This document shows positions 40,506 to 51,803 of a stretch of DNA of 64,000 nucleotides, piece after piece; within the stretch, counting starts at the first letter, position 1; every line of letters starts with the position of its first letter. The position numbers and the translations under genes were made by a program. This DNA is from Campanula takesimana (taxonomy: Eukaryota > Streptophyta > Magnoliopsida > Asterales > Campanulaceae): positions 806,001-870,000 of the forward strand of contig JAOWBW010000441.1 in the NCBI GenBank assembly GCA_026119855.1, given 5' to 3'. The notes under the pieces are model-generated. The model made no database searches, was not told the origin of the DNA, and was given only the letters and a program-made list of their open reading frames with translations.

Positions 40506-43500
40506 TGTAACGCCCGTCCTAATTCCTGTTAAATTCTTGTCTTGCATAATTATATGCTATTTTAATTGAGTTAATTATTTAACTAATTGAACAAGTTTAG
40601 GTCCTAAGTGTTCAAAGTTGAAACTTTAGGGTCATTTGTGAAAATTAAAATCCAGGGGCTAAAATGCTCAAATTGAAACTTGAGGGCCAAAGTGCAATTC
40701 TTGAAAGTTTATAAGGGATAAAGTTTGGTTTGCCTGGAGAATTCTCCACTTTCTGTCTCAGAAGAAAGCTAAGTTTTGCCATATTCTCGATCCCTCTTGC
40801 TTAATTATGCCTCTGTTCGAAAATCCGACTCCGCATAAATGATCAGGGCGGTGAGTAGAGCATTTCCTGCCGAACAGAAATTAGTTTGGTTGAAATTGAT
40901 TTCGGAGTAGGTAAGTCACTAGCTCCCCCTTGCTTGTAATAACATGCATATATGTTATTCTTGGTACTTGTACTTGTTAATTTCGTGATTGGAATGAGTT
41001 TTCTGATACTTGTAAATTTGGGACGAAGGGAGTATTAGTATGAATTACAAAGAGTTAGAAAATTTATACTCCTATTCGTGGGACGGTGAAATATTAACTT
41101 GATTAAATGTTTATACAAGTATATTAGAAAATAATACTTATACTTTTGGGACGGTGAAATATTTAAATGGAATAAAAGAAAATTATTATATTATTTGTGG
41201 GACGGTAAAAAGAATGAAATAAACTTGAAAGTTATGTTTGAAACATTTTTGTATGTACTGGGTATTGCCTAAGTGTTACTAAAGTATACTCCTACGCTTG
41301 GGACGGAGAATTCTTAACCTAGGAAAGAATTGAGCATTTGCGCCCTAGTGTGCGACCGCACAAATCCCGTGTGCGACCGCACAAGCTAGCTGAAGAATTT
41401 CCATACAAAATGTGTTGTAGTGTGCGGCCACCCGGTCCGTTTTGAGCGCCCACCCGGATGACTTGAAAACTCAAAATGTTGTTCAATGTTTGTATAAGTT
41501 GGAAATAACCTCAATTGAGGTTTATAGCCTTAGTATAAGATGTCCTAGCAAGTGTATGTGTACCTTAGGGCATCAGAAGTGAGTCTTGAACTTGATTATC
41601 CAATGAGTTTAATTGAGAACTTAAGGATAAGAGTAACAACTCTTCTTTATGTCGTGAAAGTACTATAAGCTAGCACTAATGTGTTATATGTGTCTTGATT
41701 CCAATGTTTGTGTACCTTAGGGGCACTAGAACAATGTCTTGAGCTTGAACATCCAAAGTATAGGATTAAGAACTTGTAAATATGAGATGTATAACTCATC
41801 TACTTAGCTTGAACTTGAAGTATAGGACAATTAAATCTTGTACATGAGTTGAATATCCAAAGATTGGAATAATAACTTGAGTATAAGATAATTAATTATT
41901 GTACATGTCTTGAACATCCAAAGAATTGGATTGAGAACTTTAATATAAGATGATAAAATCTTGTACATGCCTTGAAACCAATACATGTGTATGGTAGTAA
42001 TCTTGTAGGTGTTATAGAACATTAGAAGTATCAGGACAAGATCCTTAGCTTGAACATCCAAAGAATTGGAGTGTGAACTTGAATATAAAAGGAAGAACTC
42101 TTGTTCATGTCTTGAAACCAATACGTGTGTATGGTAATGAACTTGAAAGTGTGCTATGAACAAGCACTAACGTGTTAGAACTATCCTTGATGTGTATGTG
42201 CAAATCTTGCACATAACTACTTGATAGAATGTGGCTTGTTGATTACTTGATACATTATATGAATAACCAAAGAGTATGAACATAGAACTAGATAGAGAAT
42301 GAACAACTCTAAGACATACTTGAATCTAATACGTGTGCATTGAAAGTGCTATGAACAAGCACTAATGTGCTAGTAATTGGTTTTAATCGTGCATATACTC
42401 AATGAAGTATATAAAGTATAAAGAAAATATCTTGTTCCTGAGATGGGTTCCTAAAGAGAGAGGGACTAGTGTAATATGAAAATAATTCATAAAATTATGA
42501 TTATTACGATTTAAGTCAATGAGAATGATTCCAAAACACTATATGTGTTGGAAAATGTATTCGATGATGATTAACGATAAATATACGCGAGATATGATTG
42601 AACTAGGTACAATACGACCTATTCGACTACGTGTTTAGAGTCTAAGATGTTGGGCTCTACTTGAAAGTAAGGGTATCGTGATAGACACATTAGTGTGTTA
42701 AAGGTTATATGAATATGTACGTGCAAATATTTCATATGACAAACTGATATAGTATGACTTACCCTACTACTTGGTTGGGTTTGTTATTAATAAACTCTAA
42801 TTTGGCTTGATTGTGTTACGTGGACACATTATGTGCCATTGTTATACTAATTTGTATTCGCAATTATTGCGTACGTGTACTTGTATTTGGTGAGCACATG
42901 ATTACATGGTTCATGAAGAGCTAGTCCACTACTTTTGGACTTAGTTCTACTCTCGTAGTTCAAGTAAATAATACTTGTGCATTCTTGTGTGAGTCCAGAT
43001 GGTCCTTGCTTGTTCGGAGATATATAGGTTCACGCTTATCGCGAGTGCTGGGGCTAAGTGATAATCGGGGATCTATGTATCTGCGTTTGACCCCTTACTA
43101 CAGGCCATAGTAAGGGCATAGCTTCCTTTATTAGAGCAATACGCCTGATAAAAGTGAATGCTAAACTCGTGAACACCTCGTGAATCTTGTTCTTGTGAGT
43201 GACACTGGTTACCGGGTCCTCTTGTGTACTGCATAGCAGCAACTTGATTGATCGTGATTTGTCAACTGCAATAAGCAACGACAACAATGGTTTACTTGGG
43301 AGGAATAAGGTTGGAATATCATTTGTAACGTGATAGTTTAGCCTTATGTGTTAGCTACATGATGAGTTGGCTTCGCCTCTCATATACTTGTTACTTGATG
43401 ACATCTTGAGCATGATTACTTGATAATCTTCTTGATTTGCATGATTACATGATAACATGCTATGTACTTGTATCTAGTAACTTACTGAGATTTATCTCAC

Positions 43501-43911
43501 CCCGTTCCTTGTTTATTTGTTCCCCCCAGGAAATCAAGTGGTAATACGTTGTGAGGCTCGACTTAGCAGGGGCCTACTTGGCAGGTTGTTCTTGTTGGGG
43601 ATTGTTATCATTTCCAGTTTTGGTGAGGACGATCTTGTATTAGTTGTTTAGACTCAATATTTTGGGTAGACTTGTATAGTTTTTGTAATGCCACCTTATG
43701 TGCTAGGCATGTTTTCCGCTGTGTATAACCACATTTGGTTTAAATTTCTTGGTATAGAACATGTGGTGAGCTATTTTAGCTCGTTTCTCTTGAGTATAAA
43801 TATGATGTCAGTTTGATATAAGCAGGTGTCATCCAGTTTCCCGCTTCTTGTTAGTCACGCGCACCAGGTTCGAGGTTCTATTAGGGAATCCCGGGACTTG
43901 GGGGCGTGTCA
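40506..43911 (+). repeat. Left LTR of the Tekay/Del-like element
   Basis: 3406 bp, TGTAACGCCC...GCGTGTCA. Preceded by a PPT and followed by a PBS, so it acts as the right LTR of one unit and the left LTR of the next. Confidence 0.93.
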
Positions 43912-43913
43912 GT

Positions 43914-43926
43914 TGGTATCAGAGCT
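43914..43926 (+). other. PBS, tRNA-iMet type
   Basis: TTGGTATCAGAGC starts two bases after the LTR, the usual plant initiator tRNA-Met site. Confidence 0.88.
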
Positions 43927-46405
43927 ATGGTTTAGCTCTAAGCCTGGATAGGGTCTATGGCCTAGGTTGGGTTAGTCTTGGGTGTGTTTTCGACGTCGAG
44001 TGCTTCGTTACTTGTTGTTATACCAGGCATAGGACTGGTGTTGATAGTGTTGATCTAGTGGGGACTAGATGGTTTGAGAATCGAGAGCGTGAGTCTTTAA
44101 AGACTTAGGCGTATCTATCTTGTTTAGTGGACATTGTTTCGTGCTATATATGCATGCTTGTCCTCATTTCTTGATTTACGTGAAAGTGTATTCTCTAGTA
44201 AGAGACTACGTGCTTGATATCGTTATTTATAAGAGCTTGATAGAAGTGTGGGTGATAACATCCTATACGTTATATGTTAACTTGGTCATGTTACCTATAT
44301 GGGACATTGATGTGATACGTGTTATGGCTTGGCTTTTACGTGTTATGATTGGCTTTCTATATGTTATGACATTCTTGTTTGCCACAATAGATGGTGAATA
44401 TTTCTATGCTAGTATGCTTGACTATTTATATGAGCATGATATAATTATGTATAATATTCATGTTCTGCATTGAAAGCTCGAAAATGATTATCAAGGTTGT
44501 GCTGAATATTTAGCATATGTGGTTGATGGAAGAATGTCTACACCAAAAATTGAAGGATGTATCCATTCTTTGTGAGATCTCAGATATAATTTCTACTGAG
44601 TAGTACATGATACATGATGAGAACCTTGAGTTATTTTGAGTTGCTACGGTACAAATGTAGTGCTGATATCTAAATCAATGTTCATGACATCGGTTGAGTA
44701 AAAGAGTTGAAGATTCAACTTGAGGAATTTTTTGATAGAGGATTCACCCAGCTTAGTATATTTGCGTGTGGTGTATCTGTATTGATTGGCATGAAGAGAT
44801 ATGGTACTTTGCGATTTCATATTGAATGCAAAGAGTTCAACCATAATGAACCAGTACTTGTTATCGTGTATGGATGAATTACTTGATCCCTGAAGTTAAT
44901 CAGTGGTCTATTCAGTGTTTGATTGATAAGTGGCTACCATTATTTGGAAAGTCAACTATGAGGATATACTGAAAACATCTTCTCATATCAGGTATGCTCG
45001 TTACGAATTCGTGATTATGCTATTTCGATTGATATGTGATCTAGCAGTATTGATGGATTTGATGAATAATATCTTCAAACCATAATTTGATTTCTTTGCG
45101 ATGAAGTGATTAATGACCTATTGGTGTATACCAAGTCGCAGACTGAGAATTGATTGTATTGGAATTTCTCGAGAGAAACAATTGTTTCCAAAAGCTAGCA
45201 AGAGATAGAGGATCTATTATCTTGAAGTGGGTTTACTTCAGGCATCTTTGTTGACCTATATAAGTGGAAACAACCAAAGTACGCATGTTCTTGAGAATTT
45301 CTTGATCTTGTTAGAGATTCATTAATGAATTTAGAAGGTAGCTCTATCATTAACTATTTGAGACAGAAAGCTACACTTTCCGATGGATTGATAAACATGA
45401 AGCCAATTTTTAAATATTGAAATGATGGATGACCACAACTTCAGTGTTACTATTTTCTCGTATATATGTCAAGTTTCACCGATATAGTGGATATGATAAA
45501 TTCATTATGCATATTGAAGCTCGAACAAGAGATAAAACGTGTGTTAATTCAAAATGGTAACGTACTTGTATATGCTTCAAGGAGATTGAATCTTTATGAA
45601 TAGAATAATTCTACTCATGACTTGAAACTGATTGTGTCCTACGACTATTGTATTAGCGGATTCTTTGAACATAATGTCTTGTATTTCATGATTGATGATA
45701 CTGAATGGGAGGAAATTTCTGAGTATTCAACTAAATCCTTGAATTGCGATTATTTGGAAGCAGAATATCAGAGATCGTTTGATTTGTTATAATCCTTCGA
45801 GATTTGTGAATATATGAATATATTGCGATGGATTTCGTGGAAGGATTATCATTTAATAGATAAGTCCCGATGATATTGGTTATAGTGGATTGATTAATCA
45901 AATCTGCTTGACTTTATGTGTTGTGATGTTATGATCGATACATCTTGATTACATGGGATACCTGTGGATATAATATATGACATGGATTCTTGTTCTACAT
46001 CTTGTTCTACACCTTGTTTTACATCTTGATTATGATAATTTTTCTGAGCACTCTGGATATTTAACCGAGGTTGCTTCTTGATCATATGTTGCGAGCATGT
46101 GAAGTGGATTCCTTGTGGCTATTGTATGAGCTTGCTATTTAGTAGAAATTCCATCACACGAATTACTTAGTATATGGGTAACTGCTTGTATGGATACTTG
46201 ATTCTAAAGAAAATGTCTTGAGCACGAATACTTCTTGTGAAAGTTTCATGGGAAAGTCACGGTATCGAGAAGGTTATGTGAGAATAATACTCGCAGGTAA
46301 TTGATAATATGGTGTGGTATACCATATTCTTGCTATTCTTGAGTTTTATTAGTTATTTATATGTGTTATAATTTCGATCAATAAAATTCGAGGACGAATT
46401 TTCTT

Positions 46406-46419
46406 TAAGGAGGGGAGGA
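46406..46419 (+). other. Polypurine tract
   Basis: aaggaggggagga directly before the LTR start TGTAACG. Also present at 40493-40505 before the left LTR. Confidence 0.85.
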
Positions 46420-49400
46420 TGTAACGCCCGTCCTAATTCCTGTTAAATTCTTGTCTTGCATAATTATATGCTTTTTAATTGAGTTAATTATTTAACTAAT
46501 TGAGCAAGTTTAGGTCCTAAGTGTTCAAAGTTGAAACTTTAGGGTCATTTGTGAAAATTAAAGTTCAGGGGCTAAAATGCTCAAATTGAAACTTAAGGGC
46601 CAAAGTGCAATTCTTGAAAGTTTATAAGGGATAAAGCTTGGTTTGCCTGGAGAATTCTCCACTTTCCTAAATTCTCGTATGTTCTCTCTGTCTCAGAAGA
46701 AAGTTAAGTTTTACCCTATTCTCGATCCCTCTTGCTTAATTATGACTCTGTTCGAAAATCCGACTCCGCATAAATGATCAGGGCGGTGAGTAGAGCATTT
46801 CCTGCCGAACAGAAAATTAGTTTGGTTGAAATTGATTTCGGAGTAGGTAAGTCACTAGCTCCCCCTTGCTTGTAATAACATGCATATATGTTATTCTTGG
46901 TACTTGTACTTGTTAATTTCGTGATTGGAATGAGTTTTGTGATACTTGTAAATTTGAGTCGAAGGGAGTATTAGTATGAATTACAAAGAGTTAGAAAATT
47001 TATACTCCTATTCGTGGGACGGTGAAATATTAACTTGATTAAATGTTTATACAAGTATATTAGAAAATTATACTTATACTTTTGGGACGGTGAAATATTT
47101 AAATGGAATAAAAGAAAATTATTCTATTATTTGTGGGACGGTAAAAAGAATGAAATAAACTTGAAAGTTATGTTTGGAACATGTTTGTATGTACTGGGTA
47201 TTGCCTAAGTGTTAGTAAAAGTATACTCCTACGCTTGGGAAGGAGAATCTTAACCTAGGAAAGAATTGAGCATTTGCGCCCTAGTGTGCGATCGCACAAA
47301 TCCCGTGTGCGACCGCACAAGCTAGCTGAAGAATTTCCATACAAAATGTGTTGTAGTGTGCAGCCGCCCGGTCCATTTTGAGCGCCCGCCCAGATGACTT
47401 GAAAACTCAATATGTTGTCCAATGTTTGTATAAGTTGGAAATAACCCCAATTGAGGTATATAGCCTTAGTATAAGATGTCCTAGCAAGTGTATGTGTACC
47501 TTAGGGGCATCAGAAGTGAGTCTTGAACATGATTATCCAATGAGTTGAATTGAGAACTTAAGTATAAGAGTAACAACTCTTCTTTATGTCTTGAAAGTGC
47601 TATAAGCTAGCACTAATGTGTTATATGTGTCTTGATTCCAATGTTTGTGTACCTTAGGGGCACTAGAACAATGTCTTGAGCTTGAACATCCAAAGTATAG
47701 GATTAAGAACTTGTAAATATGAGATGTATAACTCATCTACTTAGCTTGAACTTGAAGTATAGGACAATTAAATCTTGTACATGACTTGAATATCCAAAGA
47801 TTGGAATAATAACTTGAGTATAAGTTAATTAATTCTTGTACATGTCTTGAACATCCAAAGAATTGGATTGAGAACTTGAATATAAGATGATAAAATCTTG
47901 TACATGCCTTGAAACCAATACATGTGTATGGTAGTAATCTTGTAGGTGATATAGAACACTAGAAGTATCAGGACAAGATCCTTAGCTTGAACATCCAAAG
48001 AATTGGAGTGTGAACTTGAATATAAAAGGAAGAACTCTTGTTCATGTCTTGAAACCAATACGTGTGTATGGTAATGAACTTGAAAGTGCTATGAACAAGC
48101 ACTAACGTGTTAGAACTATCCTTGATGTGTATGTGCAAATCTTGCACATAACTACTTGATAGAATGTGGCTTGTTGATTACTTGATACATGATATGAATA
48201 ACCAAAGAGTTGGAATATAGAACTAGATAGAGAATGAACAACTCTAAGACATACTTGAATCTAATACGTGTGCATTGAAAGTGCTATGAACAAGCACTAA
48301 TGTGCTAGTAATTGGTTTTAATCGTGCATATACTCAATGAAATATATAAAGTATAAAGAAAATATCGTGTTCCTGAGATGGGTTCTTAAAGAGAGAGGGA
48401 CTAGTGTAATATGAAGATAATTCATAAAATTATGATTATTACGATTTAAGTCAACGAGAATGATTCGTGTTGGAAAATGTATTCGATGATTAGCGATAAA
48501 TATACGCGAGATATGATTGTGATTAGGTACAATACGACCTATTCGACTACGTGTTTAGAGTCTAAGATGTTGGGTTCTACTTGAAAGAAAGGGTATTGTG
48601 ATAGACACATTAGTGTGTTAAATGTTATATGAATATGTACGTGCAAATATTTCATATGAGAAAGTGATATAGTATGACTTACCCTACTACTTGGTTGGGG
48701 TCTGTTATTAATAGACTCTAATTTGGCTTGATTGTGTTACGTGGACACATTATGTGCCATTGTTATACTGATTTGTATTCGCAATTATTGCGTACGTGTA
48801 CTTGTATTTGGTGAGCACATGATTACATGGTTCATGAAGAGCTAGTCCACTACTTTTGGACTTAGTTCTACTCTCGTAGTTCAAGTAAATAATACTTGTG
48901 CATTCTTGTGTGAGTCCAGCTGGTCCTTGCTTGTTCGGAGATATATAGGTTCACGCTTATCGCGAGTGTTGGGGCTAAGTGATAATCGTGGATCTATGTA
49001 TCTGCGCTTGACCCCTTACTACAGGCCATAGTAAGGGCATAGCTTCCTTTATTAGAGCAATACGCCTGATAAAAGTGAATGCTAAACTCGTGAACACCTC
49101 GTGAATCTTGTTCTTGTGAGTGACACTGGTTACCGGGTCCTCTTGTGTACTGCACAACAACAACTTGATTGATCGTGATTTGTCAACTGCAATAAGCAAC
49201 GACAACAATGGTTTACTTTGGAGGAATAAGGTTGGAATATCCTTTGTAACGTGATAGTTTAGCCTTATGTGTTAGCTACTTGATGAGTTGGCTTAGCCTC
49301 TCATATACTTGTTACTTGATGACATCTTGAGCATGATTACTTGATAATCTTCTTGATTTGCATGATTACATGATAACATGCTATGTACTTGTATCTAGTA

Positions 49401-49833
49401 ACTTACTGAGATTTATCTCACCCCGTTCCTTGTTTATTTGTTCCCCCCCAGGAAATCAAGTGGTAATACGTTGTGAGGCTCGACTTAGCAGGGGCCTACT
49501 TGGAAGGTTGTTCTTGTTGGGGATTGTTATCCTTTCCAGTTTTGGTGAGGACGATCTTGTATCAGTTGTTTAGACTCAGTATTTTGGGTAGACTTGTATA
49601 GTTCTTGTAATGCCAGCTTATGTGCTAGGCATGTTTTCCGCTGTGTATAACCACATTTGGTTTAAATTTCTTGGTATAGAACTTGTGGTGAGCTATTTTA
49701 GCTCGTTTCTCTTGAGTATATATATGATGTCAGTTTGATATAAGCAGGTGTCATTCAGTTTCTCGCTTCTTGTTAGTCACGCGCACCAGGTTCGAGGTTC
49801 TATTAGGGAATCCCGGGACTTGGGGGCGTGTCA
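46420..49833 (+). repeat. Right LTR of the Tekay/Del-like element
   Basis: 3414 bp, same ends as 40506-43911. The sequence after it ('cattcgtttataaaaattgt') is GTAAC-repeat material, so the element landed in that repeat. Confidence 0.93.
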
Positions 49834-50290
49834 CATTCGTTTATAAAAATTGTTACTTTCTTATTTTTACAATGTTACTAACACAAGTGTTTTTAGTTCT
49901 AAAGTGTAAATAGTTGAATTATTACTTTTTTTTATAGATGAGTTACAATTATGTATAAACACTGTTATATATAAGTAACACGTTCGTTACATTTTAGTTG
50001 TAATAAGTATTACTTTTGGCAAACGAAGAAAAAAAAACACTGTACTTTTCTGTATATATGTATTACTTTTATGTATACAAACTGTTACATATAAGTAACA
50101 CATGTGTTACATTTAGTTATAGTAACTATTATTTTTGACAAACCGAAAAAAAAAAACCAAAAAAATAATAATATAAAAACAAAAAAAAATGTGGGTCATG
50201 GATCCGGGTCATGGGTCAAAATGACCCGTCTCTACTATGAGACGGGTCATTGTGTTCTCATACAAGTTTTTGTTATTGTTTTTTTCTTAG
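49834..50290. mobile_element. GTAAC-rich dispersed repeat, copy C
   Basis: Words such as 'taagtaacacatgtgttaca' recur. It ends with a palindromic block 'gacccgtctctactatgag' and 'acgggtca' near 50225. The left part is cut by the retrotransposon. Confidence 0.5.
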
Positions 50291-50509
50291 CTATTTATTT
50301 TGTATTTATCTCTAAACAAATTTTCAACAATATTGTCATACTTTTCTAAAAAATTAAATATATTTTAAAAGTAATGAATTTATAAATGGGTGCTTGTTAT
50401 AAAGCTCTTTAGAAGTTTATTGTTATAGAGGCTAAAGATGTTAAAGGTTTGAGGTTTATTGAGTTCTGATATGGCATGACGTGACAGTGTGAATAAATCT
50501 TTTTAATAA

Positions 50510-51191
50510 GACCATGTACAATGGTTGCTTAATGGGTTTGTTTAATGGCATTCAACACAAAAGAAATGGTTTAATGGTTACAATGGTTGTTTAATAGGGG
50601 GTTTGTGAATGGTTTTGTTGAATAGATTCAACAAGTGTGAATGGGAATGGTGGGCACCGGATTGGACACGCGGCGGCCACACACTGGGCCGCGTGTGGCG
50701 CGTGCACACCACGCGGAGACAAGGCGCGTGTGTGCAGGCGGCGAGCCTTTTTTTTTTTTCCTGGCCTGGACATGTGTCACCTTCTGATTGGCTGACGAGT
50801 TATTTTTTTTTATCCCAATTATTTGAGCTCAATTATTTCACAGAAAATGTTTTTTTTTTTTTTACACCAAAATTCCAATTTTTTTTTCTCTTTAAATTGA
50901 CGTAAGTTTCATTGTATTCCGACACAAAAAAACCCATCTTTTTTCCTGAAATGGATCTCAATAATAACTATTTCAACACTAATCATAAAAATAAAAAATA
51001 AAAAATAAATTTTAACTGATGAGGTATAAGATGATGGGTGAGAAAAGTGTTGAATGGGGGATTAAACAAACCATTGTAGGGTTAAAAGTTGAATGAGTGT
51101 TGAATGGATGAGTTGGAAGAGAGAGAAGCTGATGTGGAGTGATAAAGTGAGTGTTGAATGGTAAATTTCGTTTAATCCACTGTGCATGGTC
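50510..51191. mobile_element. Tourist/PIF-Harbinger-like MITE
   Basis: 682 bp. Ends gaccatgtacaatggttg and 'ccactgtgcatggtc' are inverted, with TAA on both sides (50507-50509 and 51192-51194), the 3-bp duplication of this superfamily. A GC-rich patch at 50655-50750 with 'gggccgcgtgtggcgcgtgc' stands out. The ORFs 50591-50773 and 50609-50905 lie in it and are not supported. Confidence 0.75.
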
Positions 51192-51194
51192 TAA

Positions 51195-51642
51195 GAAGTT
51201 TACGATTGTGGAAGCTCTTATTACAAGAGTATAGTTAAAAATGCATTTAGTGAGAGACCGCTTGAAAACCTCTTTAGCGAAATTTTAGATATCTCGGTAG
51301 TAATTAAAATGGAACGGAATTTAACTCACTCTACACCGGTTTTCAACTGGAACATTGCATTCCAGCCAGAATAGATTGGAACGGGATTTATAACTATGAC
51401 TTATGACTGGTGCAAATTGTTACAGCGGAAGGAATATTACTTTAGCCAGGCAGGTTGTGAGAGCAAAATTTGTGCACTCCACAAAAAATTACATCTACTA
51501 GAGGCAAAAGGCCAGATGGGGTGTAACATGTCTATAATAAATCACCTTATGTAAAACTAATTTCTATTTTTTCTCTATAGGCAGAAGAGTTGCAGAAACC
51601 TTATACATGAATCAAACTCTCCACCCCCGCAACCCACCACCA
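51195..51642. other. 3' flank of CDC48C, no gene seen
   Basis: Nothing recognised between the MITE and the poly-C/poly-A tract. Confidence 0.4.
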
Positions 51643-51644
51643 CC

Positions 51645-51675
<31 letters not shown>

Positions 51676-51691
51676 AAAAAAAAAAAAAAAA
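51643..51691. repeat. Poly-C run joined to a poly-A run
   Basis: 23 C followed by 26 A, about 110 bp beyond the CDC48C stop codon. Length in the true genome is uncertain. Confidence 0.85.
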
Positions 51692-51803
51692 GAAGGAAAC
51701 TACCCCCGAAAATTAGAACCAACGGACAATTATGACGCTGCTTCAACATTACTCTTCTTCTAGTACTACGTATTTGCTCTGCAGAGGAATGACAACACCT
51801 TCT

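Larger units (their letters stand above)
43912..46419 (+). pseudogene. Decayed gypsy gag-pol remnant
   Basis: No open frame of meaningful length. Around 45105-45150, 'DEVINDLLVYTKSQ' recalls the RT block with FIDDILVYSK. 45180-45345 follows the order of the next RT and connection blocks (a WKQPK stretch). 45525-45620 gives 'VLIQNGNVLVYASRRLN' and then NSTHDLKL, which are RNase H blocks. Gag, protease and integrase were not recognised. Many stops and frame changes. Confidence 0.7.
40506..49833 (+). mobile_element. Tekay/Del-like Ty3/gypsy retrotransposon with 3.4-kb LTRs
   Basis: LTR 40506-43911, PBS at 43914, decayed internal region 43912-46419, PPT, LTR 46420-49833. The very long LTRs, tRNA-iMet primer site and gypsy-type RT remnants fit the Tekay/Del chromovirus group. 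The internal region is only 2.5 kb, about half of what a full gag-pol needs, so it is deleted as well as mutated. The two LTRs are very alike, with small indels such as 22 bp present near 46670 and absent near 40752. Confidence 0.9.

Noticed and set aside
43848..44473. ORFs after the left Tekay/Del-like LTR as gag
   Set aside because: No gag motif. The first overlaps the LTR end and PBS.
50591..50905. ORFs in the GC-rich patch of the Tourist-like MITE
   Set aside because: On both strands, biased in composition, inside a non-coding element.
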